A DNA stretch of 64,000 nucleotides, taken from the NCBI GenBank assembly GCA_964036275.1, contig CAXIWQ010000140.1, forward strand, positions 108,002 through 172,001. The letters are read 5' to 3'. The notes under the pieces are model-generated. The model was given only the letters and a program-made list of their open reading frames with translations, did no database searches and had not been told where the DNA came from. Positions 11,348 to 23,680 of the stretch are shown piece after piece (within the stretch, counting starts at the first letter, position 1; every line of letters starts with the position of its first letter). This DNA comes from Litoditis marina (lineage: Eukaryota; Nematoda; Chromadorea; Rhabditida; Rhabditidae). The position numbers and the translations under genes were made by a program.

Positions 11348-11987
11348 GGCAAAGAGTCAATAACCGCGTTAATTTGTCTTTTGTGGCTGTGCGCCACAGA
11401 ATATAAAGTCGTATTAGGTTTTTGTAGCTGGGAGCAACAGACTTGATAGCCGTATGAACTTTTCTCTGTAGCTGCAAGCCAACAAGTCGATAACCGCGTT
11501 TATTCGTATTTTGTGGCTGTGTGCCATAGAATAGATAGTTGTATGGGGTTTTTCTAGCTGGGAGCAACATACTTGATAGCCGTATAAACTTTTTTCTGTA
11601 GCTGCAAAACAAAGAGTCAATAACCGCGTTTATTCGTATTTTGTGGCTGTGTGCCACAGAATAGATAGTTGTATGGGGTTTTTCTAGCTGGGAGCAACAT
11701 ACTTGATAGCCGTATAAACTTTTTTCTGTAGCTGCAAAACAAAGAGTCAATAACCGCGTTAATCTGTCTTTTGTGGCTGTGCGCCACAAAACATAAAGTC
11801 GTATTAGGTTTTTGTAGTTGGGAGCAACAGACTTGATAGCCGTATTATTTTTTTTTCTGTAACTGCAAGCCGAAGAGTCGATAACCGCGTTAATTCGTAT
11901 TTCGTGGCTGTGCGCCACAGAATAGATAATCGTATTAGGTTTTTGTAGCTGGGAGCAACAGACTTGATAGCCGTATAAACTTTTTTC

Positions 11988-12195
11988 TGTAGCTGCAAGG
12001 CAAAGAGTCGATAACCGCGTTAATTCGTATTTTGTGGCCGTGCGCCACAGAATAGATAGTCGTATTAGGTTTTTGTAGCTGGAAGAAACAGATTTGATAG
12101 CCGTATGAACTGTGGCTGTGCGCAACAGAATATAAAGTCGTCTCAGGTTTTTGTATCTGGGAGCAACAGACTTGATAGCCGTATGAACTTTTTTC
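11988..12195 (+). repeat. 208-bp unit, sub-repeat order S1-S2-S3-S2-S3
   Basis: Sub-repeat starts are 11,988 (S1), 12,033 (S2), 12,074 (S3), 12,111 (S2) and 12,152 (S3). The first S3 is cut after TATGAAC and joined directly to TGTGGCTG, so its T-tract and a whole S1 (52 bp) are missing. The three bases TGT could come from either parent at the join (GAACTGTTC and TTTTGTGGC). The junction recurs near 12,711, 13,306, 13,516, 14,111, 16,658, 19,205, 21,495, 22,088, 22,687, 22,897, 23,492, 24,488, 24,695, 25,029, 26,030, 26,629, 27,480, 28,604, 29,209, 30,187 and 30,781, and I saw it nowhere else. The following S3 usually reads GTATCTGGGAGC. Confidence 0.88.
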
Positions 12196-14230
12196 TGTAG
12201 CTGCAAGGCAAAGAGTCAATAACCGCGTTGATTCGTCTTTTGTGGCTGTTCGCCACAGAATAGATTGTCGTATTAGGTTTTTGTAGCTGGGAGCAACAGA
12301 TTTGATAGCCATATGAACTGTTCTCTGTAGCTACAAGGCAAAGAGTCGATAACCGCGTTAATTCGTATTTCGTGGCAGTGCGTCACAGAATTGATTGTCG
12401 TATTAGGTTTTTGTAGCTGGAAGAAACAGATTTGATAGCCGTGTGAACTGTTCTCTGTAGCTGCAAGCCAACGAGTCGATAACCGCGTTAATTCGTATTT
12501 TGTGGCTGTGCGCCACAGAACAGATTGTCGTATTAGGTTTTTGTAGCTGGGAGCAACGGATTTGATAGCCGTATGATTTTTTTCTGTAGCTGCAAGGCAT
12601 AGAGTCAATAACCGCGTTAATTCGTATTTTGTGGCTGTGCGCCAAGAATAGATAGTCGTATTAGGTTTTTGTAGCTGGAAGAAACAGATTTGATAGCCGT
12701 ATGAACTGTGGCTGTGCGTCACAGAATATAAAGTCGTCTCAGGTTTTTGTATCTGGGAGCAACATACTTGATAGCCGTATAAACTTTTTTTCTGTAGCTG
12801 CACGGCAAAGAGTCAATAACCGCGTTAATTTGTCTTTTGTGGCTGTGCGCCACAGAATAGATAGTCGTATTAGGTTTTTGTAGCTGGGAGCAACATACTT
12901 GATAGCCGTATAAACTTTTTTCTGTAGCTGCACGGCAAAGAGTCAATAACCGCGTTAATTTGTCTTTTGTGGCTGTGCGCCACAGAATATGAAGTCGTAT
13001 TACGTTTTTGTAGCTGGGAGCAACAGACTTGATAGCCGTATAAACTTTTTTCCGTAGCTGCAAGGCAAAGAGGTAATAACCGCGTTAATTTGTCTTTTGT
13101 GGCTGTGCACCACAGAATATAAAGTCGTATTAGGTTTTTGTAGCCAGGAGCAACAGACTTGATAGCCGTATAATTTTTTTTTCTGTAACTGCAAGCCGAA
13201 GAGTCGATAACCGCGTTAATTCGTATTTCGTGGCTGTGCGCCACAGAATAGATAATCGTATTAGGTTTTTGTAGCTGGGAGCAACAGACTTGATAGCCGT
13301 ATAAACTGTGGCTGTGCGCCACAGAATATAAAGTCGTCTCAGGTTTTTGTATCTGGGAGCAACAGACTTGATAGCCGTATGAACTTTTTTCTGTAGCTGC
13401 AAGGCAAAGAGTCGATAACCGCGTTAATTCGTATTTTGTGGCTGTGCGCCACAGAATAGATAGTCGTATTAGGTTTTTGTAGCTGGAAGAAACAGATTTG
13501 ATAGCCGTATGAACTGTGGCTGTGCGCCACAGAATATAAAGTCGTCTCAGTTTTTGTATCTGGGAGCAACAGACTTGATAGCCGTATGAACTTTTTTCTG
13601 TAGCTGCAAGGCAAAGAGTCAATAACCGCGTTAATTTGTCTTTTGTGGCTGTTCGCCACAGAATAGATTGTCGTATTAGGTTTTTGTAGCTGGGAGCAAC
13701 AGATTTGATAGCCATATGAACTGTTCTCTGTAGCTACAAGGCAAAGAGTCGATAACCGCGTTAATTCGTATTTCGTGGCAGTGCGCCACAGAATTGATTG
13801 TCGTATTAGGTTTTTGTAGCTGGAAGAAACAGATTTGATAGCCGTGTGAACTGTTCTCTGTAGCTGCAAGCCAACGAGTCGATAACCGCGTTAATTCGTA
13901 TTTTGTGGCTGTGCGCCACAGAACAGATTGTCGTATTAGGTTTTTGTAGCTGGGAGCAACGGATTTGATAGCCGTATGATTTTTTTCTGTAGCTGCAAGG
14001 CATAGAGTCAATAACCGCGTTAATTCGTATTTTGTGGCTGTGCGCCAAGAATAGATAGTCGTATTAGGTTTTTGTAGCTGGAAGAAACAGATTTGATAGC
14101 CGTATGAACTGTGGCTGTGCGTCACAGAATATAAAGTCGTCTCAGGTTTTTGTATCTGGGAGCAACATACTTGATAGCCGTATAAACTTTTTTTCTGTAG
14201 CTGCACGGCAAAGAGTCAATAACCGCGTTA
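11990..14230 (+). repeat. HOR of 1,404 bp, one full copy plus part of a second
   Basis: Positions about 11,990-12,850 recur 1,403-1,404 bp downstream. The period equals nine 130-bp monomers plus three 78-bp extensions (1,170 + 234), matching the three 208-bp junctions seen in the first copy. Markers are GCCATATGAACTG, GGCAGTGCG, AACGGATTTG and GGCATAGAG. One G is missing near 13,549. The same pair is present in superblock copy 2 (offset 1,404 at about 21.37-23.6 kb). Confidence 0.8.
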
Positions 14231-14276
14231 ATTTGTCTTTTTGTGGCTGTGCGCCACAGAATAGATAGTCGTATTA

Positions 14277-17200
14277 GGTTTTTGTAGCTGGGAGCAACAA
14301 ACTTGATAGCCGTATAAGCTTTTTCTGTAGCTGCAAGCCAAAGAGTCGATAACAGCGTTAATTCGTATTTTGTGGCTGTGCGCCACAGAATTTATAGTCG
14401 TATTAGGTTCTTGTAGCTGTGAGCAACACACTTGGTAGCCGTATAAGCTTTTTTTCTGTAGCTGCAAGCCAAAGAGTCGATAACAGCGTTAATTCGTATT
14501 TTGTGGCTGTGCGCCACAGAATAGATTGTCGTATTAGGTTTTTGTAGCTGGGAGCAACAGATTTGATAGCCGTATGAACTGTTCTCTGTAAATGCAAGCC
14601 AAAGAGTCGATAACCGCGTAAATTCGTATTTCGTGGCTGTGCGCCACAGAATATAAAGTCGTATTAGGTTTTTGTAGCTGGGAGCAACAGACTTGGTAGC
14701 CGTATATACTTTTTTCTGTAGCTGCAAGCCAAAGAGTCGATAACGGCGTTAATTCGTATTTTGTGGCTGTGCGCCACAGAATAGATTGTCGTATTAGGTT
14801 TTTGTAGCTGGGAGCAACAGATTTGATAGCCGTATGAACTGTTCTCTGTAAATGCAAGCCAAAGAGTCGATAACCGCGTAAATTCGTATTTCGTGGCTGT
14901 GCGCCACAGAATAGATAGTCGTATTAGGTTCTTGTAGCTGGGAGCAACAAATTTGATAGCCGTATGAACTTTTTCCTGTAGCTGCAAGGCAAAGAGTCAA
15001 TAACCGCGTTAATTTGTCTTTTGTGGCTGTGCGCCACAGAATATAAAGTCGTATTAGGTTTTTGTAGCTGGGAGCAACAGACTTGATAGCCGTATAAGCT
15101 TTTTCTGTAGCTGCAAGCCAAAGAGTCGATAACAGCGTTAATTCGTATTTTGTGGCTGTGCGCCACAGAATATATAGTCGTATTAGGTTCTTGTAGCTGT
15201 GAGCAACACACTTGGTAGCCGTATAAGCTTTTTTCTGTAGCTGCAAGCCAAAGAGTCGATAACAGCGTTAATTCGTATTTTGTGGCTGTGCGCCACAGAA
15301 TAGATTGTCGTATTAGGTTTTTGTAGCTGGGAGCAACAGATTTGATAGCCGTATGAACTGTTCTCTGTAAATGCAAGCCAAAGAGTCGATAACCGCGTAA
15401 ATTCGTATTTCGTGGCTGTGCGCCACAGAATAGATAGTCGTATTACTTTCTTGTAGCTGGGAGCAACAGACTTGATAGCCGTATAAACTTTTTTCTGTAG
15501 CTGCAAGGCAAAGAGGTGATAATCGCGTTAATTTGTCTTTTGTGGCTGTGCGCCACAGAATATAAAGTCGTATTAGGTTTTTGTAGCCATGAGCAACAGA
15601 CTTGATAGCCGTATAAACTTTTTTCTGTAGCTGCAAGGCAAAGAGTCAATAACCGCGTTAATTTGTCTTTTGTGGCTGTGCGCCACAGAATATAAAGTCG
15701 TATTAGGTTTTTGTAGCTGGGAGCAACAGACTTGATAGCCGTATGAACTTTTCTCTGTAGCTGCAAGCCAACAAGTCGATAACCGCGTTTATTCGTATTT
15801 TGTGGCTGTGTGCCATAGAATAGATAGTTGTATGGGGTTTTTCTAGCTGGGAGCAACATACTTGATAGCCGTATAAACTTTTTTCTGTAGCTGCAAAACA
15901 AAGAGTCAATAACCGCGTTTATTCGTATTTTGTGGCTGTGTGCCACAGAATAGATAGTTGTATGGGGTTTTTCTAGCTGGGAGCAACATACTTGATAGCC
16001 GTATAAACTTTTTTCTGTAGCTGCAAAACAAAGAGTCAATAACCGCGTTAATCTGTCTTTTGTGGCTGTGCGCCACAAAACATAAAGTCGTATTAGGTTT
16101 TTGTAGTTGGGAGCAACAGACTTGATAGCCGTATTATTTTTTTTTCTGTAACTGCAAGCCGAAGAGTCGATAACCGCGTTAATTCGTATTTCGTGGCTGT
16201 GCGCCACAGAATAGATAATCGTATTAGGTTTTTGTAGCTGGGAGCAACAGACTTGATAGCCGTATAAACTTTTTTCTGTAGCTGCAAGGCAAAGAGTCGA
16301 TAACCGCGTTAATTCGTATTTTGTGGCTGTGCGCCACAGAATAGATAGTCGTATTAGGTTTTTGTAGCTGGAAGAAACAGATTTGATAGCCGTATAAACT
16401 TTTTTCCGTAGCTGCAAGGCAAAGAGGTAATAACCGCGTTAATTTGTCTTTTGTGGCTGTGCACCACAGAATATAAAGTCGTATTAGGTTTTTGTAGCTG
16501 GGAGCAACGGATTTGATAGCCGTATGATTTTTTTCTGTAGCTGCAAGGCATAGAGTCAATAACCGCGTTAATTCGTATTTTGTGGCTGTGCGCCAAGAAT
16601 AGATAGTCGTATTAGGTTTTTGTAGCTGGAAGAAACAGATTTGATAGCCGTATGAACTGTGGCTGTGCGTCACAGAATATAAAGTCGTCTCAGGTTTTTG
16701 TATCTGGGAGCAACATACTTGATAGCCGTATAAACTTTTTTTCTGTAGCTGCACGGCAAAGAGTCAATAACCGCGTTAATTTGTCTTTTGTGGCTGTGCG
16801 CCACAGAATAGATAGTCGTATTAGGTTTTTGTAGCTGGGAGCAACAAACTTGATAGCCGTATAAGCTTTTTCTGTAGCTGCAAGCCAAAGAGTCGATAAC
16901 AGCGTTAATTCGTATTTTGTGGCTGTGCGCCACAGAATTTATAGTCGTATTAGGTTCTTGTAGCTGTGAGCAACACACTTGGTAGCCGTATAAGCTTTTT
17001 TTCTGTAGCTGCAAGCCAAAGAGTCGATAACAGCGTTAATTCGTATTTTGTGGCTGTGCGCCACAGAATAGATTGTCGTATTAGGTTTTTGTAGCTGGGA
17101 GCAACAGATTTGATAGCCGTATGAACTGTTCTCTGTAAATGCAAGCCAAAGAGTCGATAACCGCGTAAATTCGTATTTCGTGGCTGTGCGCCACAGAATA

Positions 17201-19368
17201 TAAAGTCGTATTAGGTTTTTGTAGCTGGGAGCAACAGACTTGGTAGCCGTATATACTTTTTTCTGTAGCTGCAAGCCAAAGAGTCGATAACGGCGTTAAT
17301 TCGTATTTTGTGGCTGTGCGCCACAGAATAGATTGTCGTATTAGGTTTTTGTAGCTGGGAGCAACAGATTTGATAGCCGTCTGAACTGTTCTCTGTAAAT
17401 GCAAGCCAAAGAGTCGATAACCGCGTAAATTCGTATTTCGTGGCTGTGCGCCACAGAATAGATAGTCGTATTAGGTTCTTGTAGCTGGGAGCAACAAATT
17501 TGATAGCCGTATGAACTTTTTCCTGTAGCTGCAAGGCAAAGAGTCAATAACCGCGTTATTTGTCTTTTGTGGCTGTGCGCCACAGAATATAAAGTCGTAT
17601 TAGGTTTTTGTAGCTGGGAGCAACAGACTTGATAGCCGTATAAGCTTTTTCTGTAGCTGCAAGCCAAAGAGTCGATAACAGCGTTAATTCGTATTTTGTG
17701 GCTGTGCGCCACAGAATATATAGTCGTATTAGGTTCTTGTAGCTGTGAGCAACACACTTGGTAGCCGTATAAGCTTTTTTCTGTAGCTGCAAGCCAAAGA
17801 GTCGATAACAGCGTTAATTCGTATTTTGTGGCTGTGCGCCACAGAATAGATTGTCGTATTAGGTTTTTGTAGCTGGGAGCAACAGATTTGATAGCCGTAT
17901 GAACTGTTCTCTGTAAATGCAAGCCAAAGAGTCGATAACCGCGTAAATTCGTATTTCGTGGCTGTGCGCCACAGAATAGATAGTCGTATTACTTTCTTGT
18001 AGCTGGGAGCAACAGACTTGATAGCCGTATAAACTTTTTTCTGTAGCTGCAAGGCAAAGAGGTGATAATCGCGTTAATTTGTCTTTTGTGGCTGTGCGCC
18101 ACAGAATATAAAGTCGTATTAGGTTTTTGTAGCCATGAGCAACAGACTTGATAGCCGTATAAACTTTTTTCTGTAGCTGCAAGGCAAAGAGTCAATAACC
18201 GCGTTAATTTGTCTTTTGTGGCTGTGCGCCACAGAATATAAAGTCGTATTAGGTTTTTGTAGCTGGGAGCAACAGACTTGATAGCCGTATGAACTTTTCT
18301 CTGTAGCTGCAAGCCAACAAGTCGATAACCGCGTTTATTCGTATTTTGTGGCTGTGTGCCATAGAATAGATAGTTGTATGGGGTTTTTCTAGCTGGGAGC
18401 AACATACTTGATAGCCGTATAAACTTTTTTCTGTAGCTGCAAAACAAAGAGTCAATAACCGCGTTTATTCGTATTTTGTGGCTGTGTGCCACAGAATAGA
18501 TAGTTGTATGGGGTTTTTCTAGCTGGGAGCAACATACTTGATAGCCGTATAAACTTTTTTCTGTAGCTGCAAAACAAAGAGTCAATAACCGCGTTAATCT
18601 GTCTTTTGTGGCTGTGCGCCACAAAACATAAAGTCGTATTAGGTTTTTGTAGTTGGGAGCAACAGACTTGATAGCCGTATTATTTTTTTTTCTGTAACTG
18701 CAAGCCGAAGAGTCGATAACCGCGTTAATTCGTATTTCGTGGCTGTGCGCCACAGAATAGATAATCGTATTAGGTTTTTGTAGCTGGGAGCAACAGACTT
18801 GATAGCCGTATAAACTTTTTTCTGTAGCTGCAAGGCAAAGAGTCGATAACCGCGTTAATTCGTATTTTGTGGCTGTGCGCCACAGAATAGATAGTCGTAT
18901 TAGGTTTTTGTAGCTGGAAGAAACAGATTTGATAGCCGTATAAACTTTTTTCCGTAGCTGCAAGGCAAAGAGGTAATAACCGCGTTAATTTGTCTTTTGT
19001 GGCTGTGCACCACAGAATATAAAGTCGTATTAGGTTTTTGTAGCTGGGAGCAACGGATTTGATAGCCGTATGATTTTTTTCTGTAGCTGCAAGGCATAGA
19101 GTCAATAACCGCGTTAATTCGTATTTTGTGGCTGTGCGCCAAGAATAGATAGTCGTATTAGGTTTTTGTAGCTGGAAGAAACAGATTTGATAGCCGTATG
19201 AACTGTGGCTGTGCGTCACAGAATATAAAGTCGTCTCAGGTTTTTGTATCTGGGAGCAACATACTTGATAGCCGTATAAACTTTTTTTCTGTAGCTGCAC
19301 GGCAAAGAGTCAATAACCGCGTTAATTTGTCTTTTGTGGCTGTGCGCCACAGAATAGATAGTCGTATT
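14277..19368 (+). repeat. HOR of 2,546 bp, two adjacent copies
   Basis: Copy A is about 14,277-16,822 and copy B about 16,823-19,368. Each equals the superblock with an internal deletion: near 16,400 the GGAAGAAAC unit runs straight into CCGTAGCTGCAAGG and GCACCAC units that lie about 1 kb further on in the full-length form. One 208-bp unit remains per copy, and 2,546 minus 78 is 19 x 130 minus 2. Small differences exist: copy A has one extra T at about 14,237, and copy B has a private CCGTCTGAAC near 17,380 and lacks two bases near 17,557. Confidence 0.82.
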
Positions 19369-22300
19369 AGGTTTTTGTAGCTGGGAGCAACAAACTTGAT
19401 AGCCGTATAAGCTTTTTCTGTAGCTGCAAGCCAAAGAGTCGATAACAGCGTTAATTCGTATTTTGTGCTGTGCGCCACAGAATTTATAGTCGTATTAGGT
19501 TCTTGTAGCTGTGAGCAACACACTTGGTAGCCGTATAAGCTTTTTTTCTGTAGCTGCAAGCCAAAGAGTCGATAACAGCGTTAATTCGTATTTTGTGGCT
19601 GTGCGCCACAGAATAGATTGTCGTATTAGGTTTTTGTAGCTGGGAGCAACAGATTTGATAGCCGTATGAACTGTTCTCTGTAAATGCAAGCCAAAGAGTC
19701 GATAACCGCGTAAATTCGTATTTCGTGGCTGTGCGCCACAGAATATAAAGTCGTATTAGGTTTTTGTAGCTGGGAGCAACAGACTTGGTAGCCGTATATA
19801 CTTTTTTCTGTAGCTGCAAGCCAAAGAGTCGATAACGGCGTTAATTCGTATTTTGTGGCTGTGCGCCACAGAATAGATTGTCGTATTAGGTTTTTGTAGC
19901 TGGGAGCAACAGATTTGATAGCCGTATGAACTGTTCTCTGTAAATGCAAGCCAAAGAGTCGATAACCGCGTAAATTCGTATTTCGTGGCTGTGCGCCACA
20001 GAATAGATAGTCGTATTAGGTTCTTGTAGCTGGGAGCAACAAATTTGATAGCCGTATGAACTTTTTCCTGTAGCTGCAAGGCAAAGAGTCAATAACCGCG
20101 TTAATTTGTCTTTTGTGGCTGTGCGCCACAGAATATAAAGTCGTATTAGGTTTTTGTAGCTGGGAGCAACAGACTTGATAGCCGTATAAGCTTTTTCTGT
20201 AGCTGCAAGCCAAAGAGTCGATAACAGCGTTAATTCGTATTTTGTGGCTGTGCGCCACAGAATATATAGTCGTATTAGGTTCTTGTAGCTGTGAGCAACA
20301 CACTTGGTAGCCGTATAAGCTTTTTTCTGTAGCTGCAAGCCAAAGAGTCGATAACAGCGTTAATTCGTATTTTGTGGCTGTGCGCCACAGAATAGATTGT
20401 CGTATTAGGTTTTTGTAGCTGGGAGCAACAGATTTGATAGCCGTATGAACTGTTCTCTGTAAATGCAAGCCAAAGAGTCGATAACCGCGTAAATTCGTAT
20501 TTCGTGGCTGTGCGCCACAGAATAGATAGTCGTATTACTTTCTTGTAGCTGGGAGCAACAGACTTGATAGCCGTATAAACTTTTTTCTGTAGCTGCAAGG
20601 CAAAGAGGTGATAATCGCGTTAATTTGTCTTTTGTGGCTGTGCGCCACAGAATATAAAGTCGTATTAGGTTTTTGTAGCCATGAGCAACAGACTTGATAG
20701 CCGTATAAACTTTTTTCTGTAGCTGCAAGGCAAAGAGTCAATAACCGCGTTAATTTGTCTTTTGTGGCTGTGCGCCACAGAATATAAAGTCGTATTAGGT
20801 TTTTGTAGCTGGGAGCAACATACTTGATAGCCGTATGAACTTTTCTCTGTAGCTGCAAGCCAACAAGTCGATAACCGCGTTTATTCGTATTTTGTGGCTG
20901 TGTGCCATAGAATAGATAGTTGTATGGGGTTTTTCTAGCTGGGAGCAACATACTTGATAGCCGTATAAACTTTTTTCTGTAGCTGCAAAACAAAGAGTCA
21001 ATAACCGCGTTTATTCGTATTTTGTGGCTGTGTGCCACAGAATAGATAGTTGTATGGGGTTTTTCTAGCTGGGAGCAACATACTTGATAGCCGTATAAAC
21101 TTTTTTCTGTAGCTGCAAAACAAAGAGTCAATAACCGCGTTAATCTGTCTTTTGTGGCTGTGCGCCACAAAACATAAAGTCGTATTAGGTTTTTGTAGTT
21201 GGGAGCAACAGACTTGATAGCCGTATTATTTTTTTTTCTGTAACTGCAAGCCGAAGAGTCGATAACCGCGTTAATTCGTATTTCGTGGCTGTGCGCCACA
21301 GAATAGATAATCGTATTAGGTTTTTGTAGCTGGGAGCAACAGACTTGATAGCCGTATAAACTTTTTTCTGTAGCTGCAAGGCAAAGAGTCGATAACCGCG
21401 TTAATTCGTATTTTGTGGCTGTGCGCCACAGAATAGATAGTCGTATTAGGTTTTTGTAGCTGGAAGAAACAGATTTGATAGCCGTATGAACTGTGGCTGT
21501 GCGCAACAGAATATAAAGTCGTCTCAGGTTTTTGTATCTGGGAGCAACAGACTTGATAGCCGTATGAACTTTTTTCTGTAGCTGCAAGGCAAAGAGTCAA
21601 TAACCGCGTTGATTCGTCTTTTGTGGCTGTTCGCCACAGAATAGATTGTCGTATTAGGTTTTTGTAGCTGGGAGCAACAGATTTGATAGCCATATGAACT
21701 GTTCTCTGTAGCTACAAGGCAAAGAGTCGATAACCGCGTTAATTCGTATTTCGTGGCAGTGCGTCACAGAATTGATTGTCGTATTAGGTTTTTGTAGCTG
21801 GAAGAAACAGATTTGATAGCCGTGTGAACTGTTCTCTGTAGCTGCAAGCCAACGAGTCGATAACCGCGTTAATTCGTATTTTGTGGCTGTGCGCCACAGA
21901 ACAGATTGTCGTATTAGGTTTTTGTAGCTGGGAGCAACGGATTTGATAGCCGTATGATTTTTTTCTGTAGCTGCAAGGCATAGAGTCAATAACCGCGTTA
22001 ATTCGTATTTTGTGGCTGTGCGCCAAGAATAGATAGTCGTATTAGGTTTTTGTAGCTGGAAGAAACAGATTTGATAGCCGTATGAACTGTGGCTGTGCGT
22101 CACAGAATATAAAGTCGTCTCAGGTTTTTGTATCTGGGAGCAACATACTTGATAGCCGTATAAACTTTTTTTCTGTAGCTGCACGGCAAAGAGTCAATAA
22201 CCGCGTTAATTTGTCTTTTGTGGCTGTGCGCCACAGAATAGATAGTCGTATTAGGTTTTTGTAGCTGGGAGCAACATACTTGATAGCCGTATAAACTTTT

Positions 22301-23680
22301 TTCTGTAGCTGCACGGCAAAGAGTCAATAACCGCGTTAATTTGTCTTTTGTGGCTGTGCGCCACAGAATATGAAGTCGTATTACGTTTTTGTAGCTGGGA
22401 GCAACAGACTTGATAGCCGTATAAACTTTTTTCCGTAGCTGCAAGGCAAAGAGGTAATAACCGCGTTAATTTGTCTTTTGTGGCTGTGCACCACAGAATA
22501 TAAAGTCGTATTAGGTTTTTGTAGCCAGGAGCAACAGACTTGATAGCCGTATAATTTTTTTTTCTGTAACTGCAAGCCGAAGAGTCGATAACCGCGTTAA
22601 TTCGTATTTCGTGGCTGTGCGCCACAGAATAGATAATCGTATTAGGTTTTTGTAGCTGGGAGCAACAGACTTGATAGCCGTATAAACTGTGGCTGTGCGC
22701 CACAGAATATAAAGTCGTCTCAGGTTTTTGTATCTGGGAGCAACAGACTTGATAGCCGTATGAACTTTTTTCTGTAGCTGCAAGGCAAAGAGTCGATAAC
22801 CGCGTTAATTCGTATTTTGTGGCTGTGCGCCACAGAATAGATAGTCGTATTAGGTTTTTGTAGCTGGAAGAAACAGATTTGATAGCCGTATGAACTGTGG
22901 CTGTGCGCCACAGAATATAAAGTCGTCTCAGGTTTTTGTATCTGGGAGCAACAGACTTGATAGCCGTATGAACTTTTTTCTGTAGCTGCAAGGCAAAGAG
23001 TCAATAACCGCGTTAATTTGTCTTTTGTGGCTGTTCGCCACAGAATAGATTGTCGTATTAGGTTTTTGTAGCTGGGAGCAACAGATTTGATAGCCATATG
23101 AACTGTTCTCTGTAGCTACAAGGCAAAGAGTCGATAACCGCGTTAATTCGTATTTCGTGGCAGTGCGCCACAGAATTGATTGTCGTATTAGGTTTTTGTA
23201 GCTGGAAGAAACAGATTTGATAGCCGTGTGAACTGTTCTCTGTAGCTGCAAGCCAACGAGTCGATAACCGCGTTAATTCGTATTTTGTGGCTGTGCGCCA
23301 CAGAACAGATTGTCGTATTAGGTTTTTGTAGCTGGGAGCAACGGATTTGATAGCCGTATGATTTTTTTCTGTAGCTGCAAGGCATAGAGTCAATAACCGC
23401 GTTAATTCGTATTTTGTGGCTGTGCGCCAAGAATAGATAGTCGTATTAGGTTTTTGTAGCTGGAAGAAACAGATTTGATAGCCGTATGAACTGTGGCTGT
23501 GCGTCACAGAATATAAAGTCGTCTCAGGTTTTTGTATCTGGGAGCAACATACTTGATAGCCGTATAAACTTTTTTTCTGTAGCTGCACGGCAAAGAGTCA
23601 ATAACCGCGTTAATTTGTCTTTTGTGGCTGTGCGCCACAGAATAGATAGTCGTATTAGGTTTTTGTAGCTGGGAGCAACA
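19368..23680 (+). repeat. 4.3-kb superblock, copy 2
   Basis: This is the full-length partner of 9,985-14,298. The order of unit types and of 208-bp junctions is the same. The match ends near 23,680, where copy 2 reads AACATACTTG and copy 1 (14,299) reads AACAAACTTG and starts the next 2,546-bp block. The two full copies flank the two deleted copies. Confidence 0.8.

Larger units (their letters stand above)
9985..14298 (+). repeat. 4.3-kb superblock, copy 1
   Basis: This block matches 19,368-23,680 at an offset of 9,381-9,382 bp with few differences; one is a G missing from a hairpin near 19,466, and a second is an extra T near 14,237. It joins A-like units (10-12 kb) to the 208-bp-unit region (12-14 kb). 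Two shortened 2,546-bp relatives lie between the two full copies. The spacing 9,381 equals 4,289 + 2,546 + 2,546. Confidence 0.8.

Noticed and set aside
12701..12883. Plus-strand 60-codon frame recurring at 16,652, 19,198, 22,082, 23,486 and 25,023
   Set aside because: It starts at the ATGAACTGTGGC made by the 208-bp-unit junction and simply follows the duplications. The copy near 14,105 is broken by one extra T without any other change. No ribosome-binding or promoter signal is visible.
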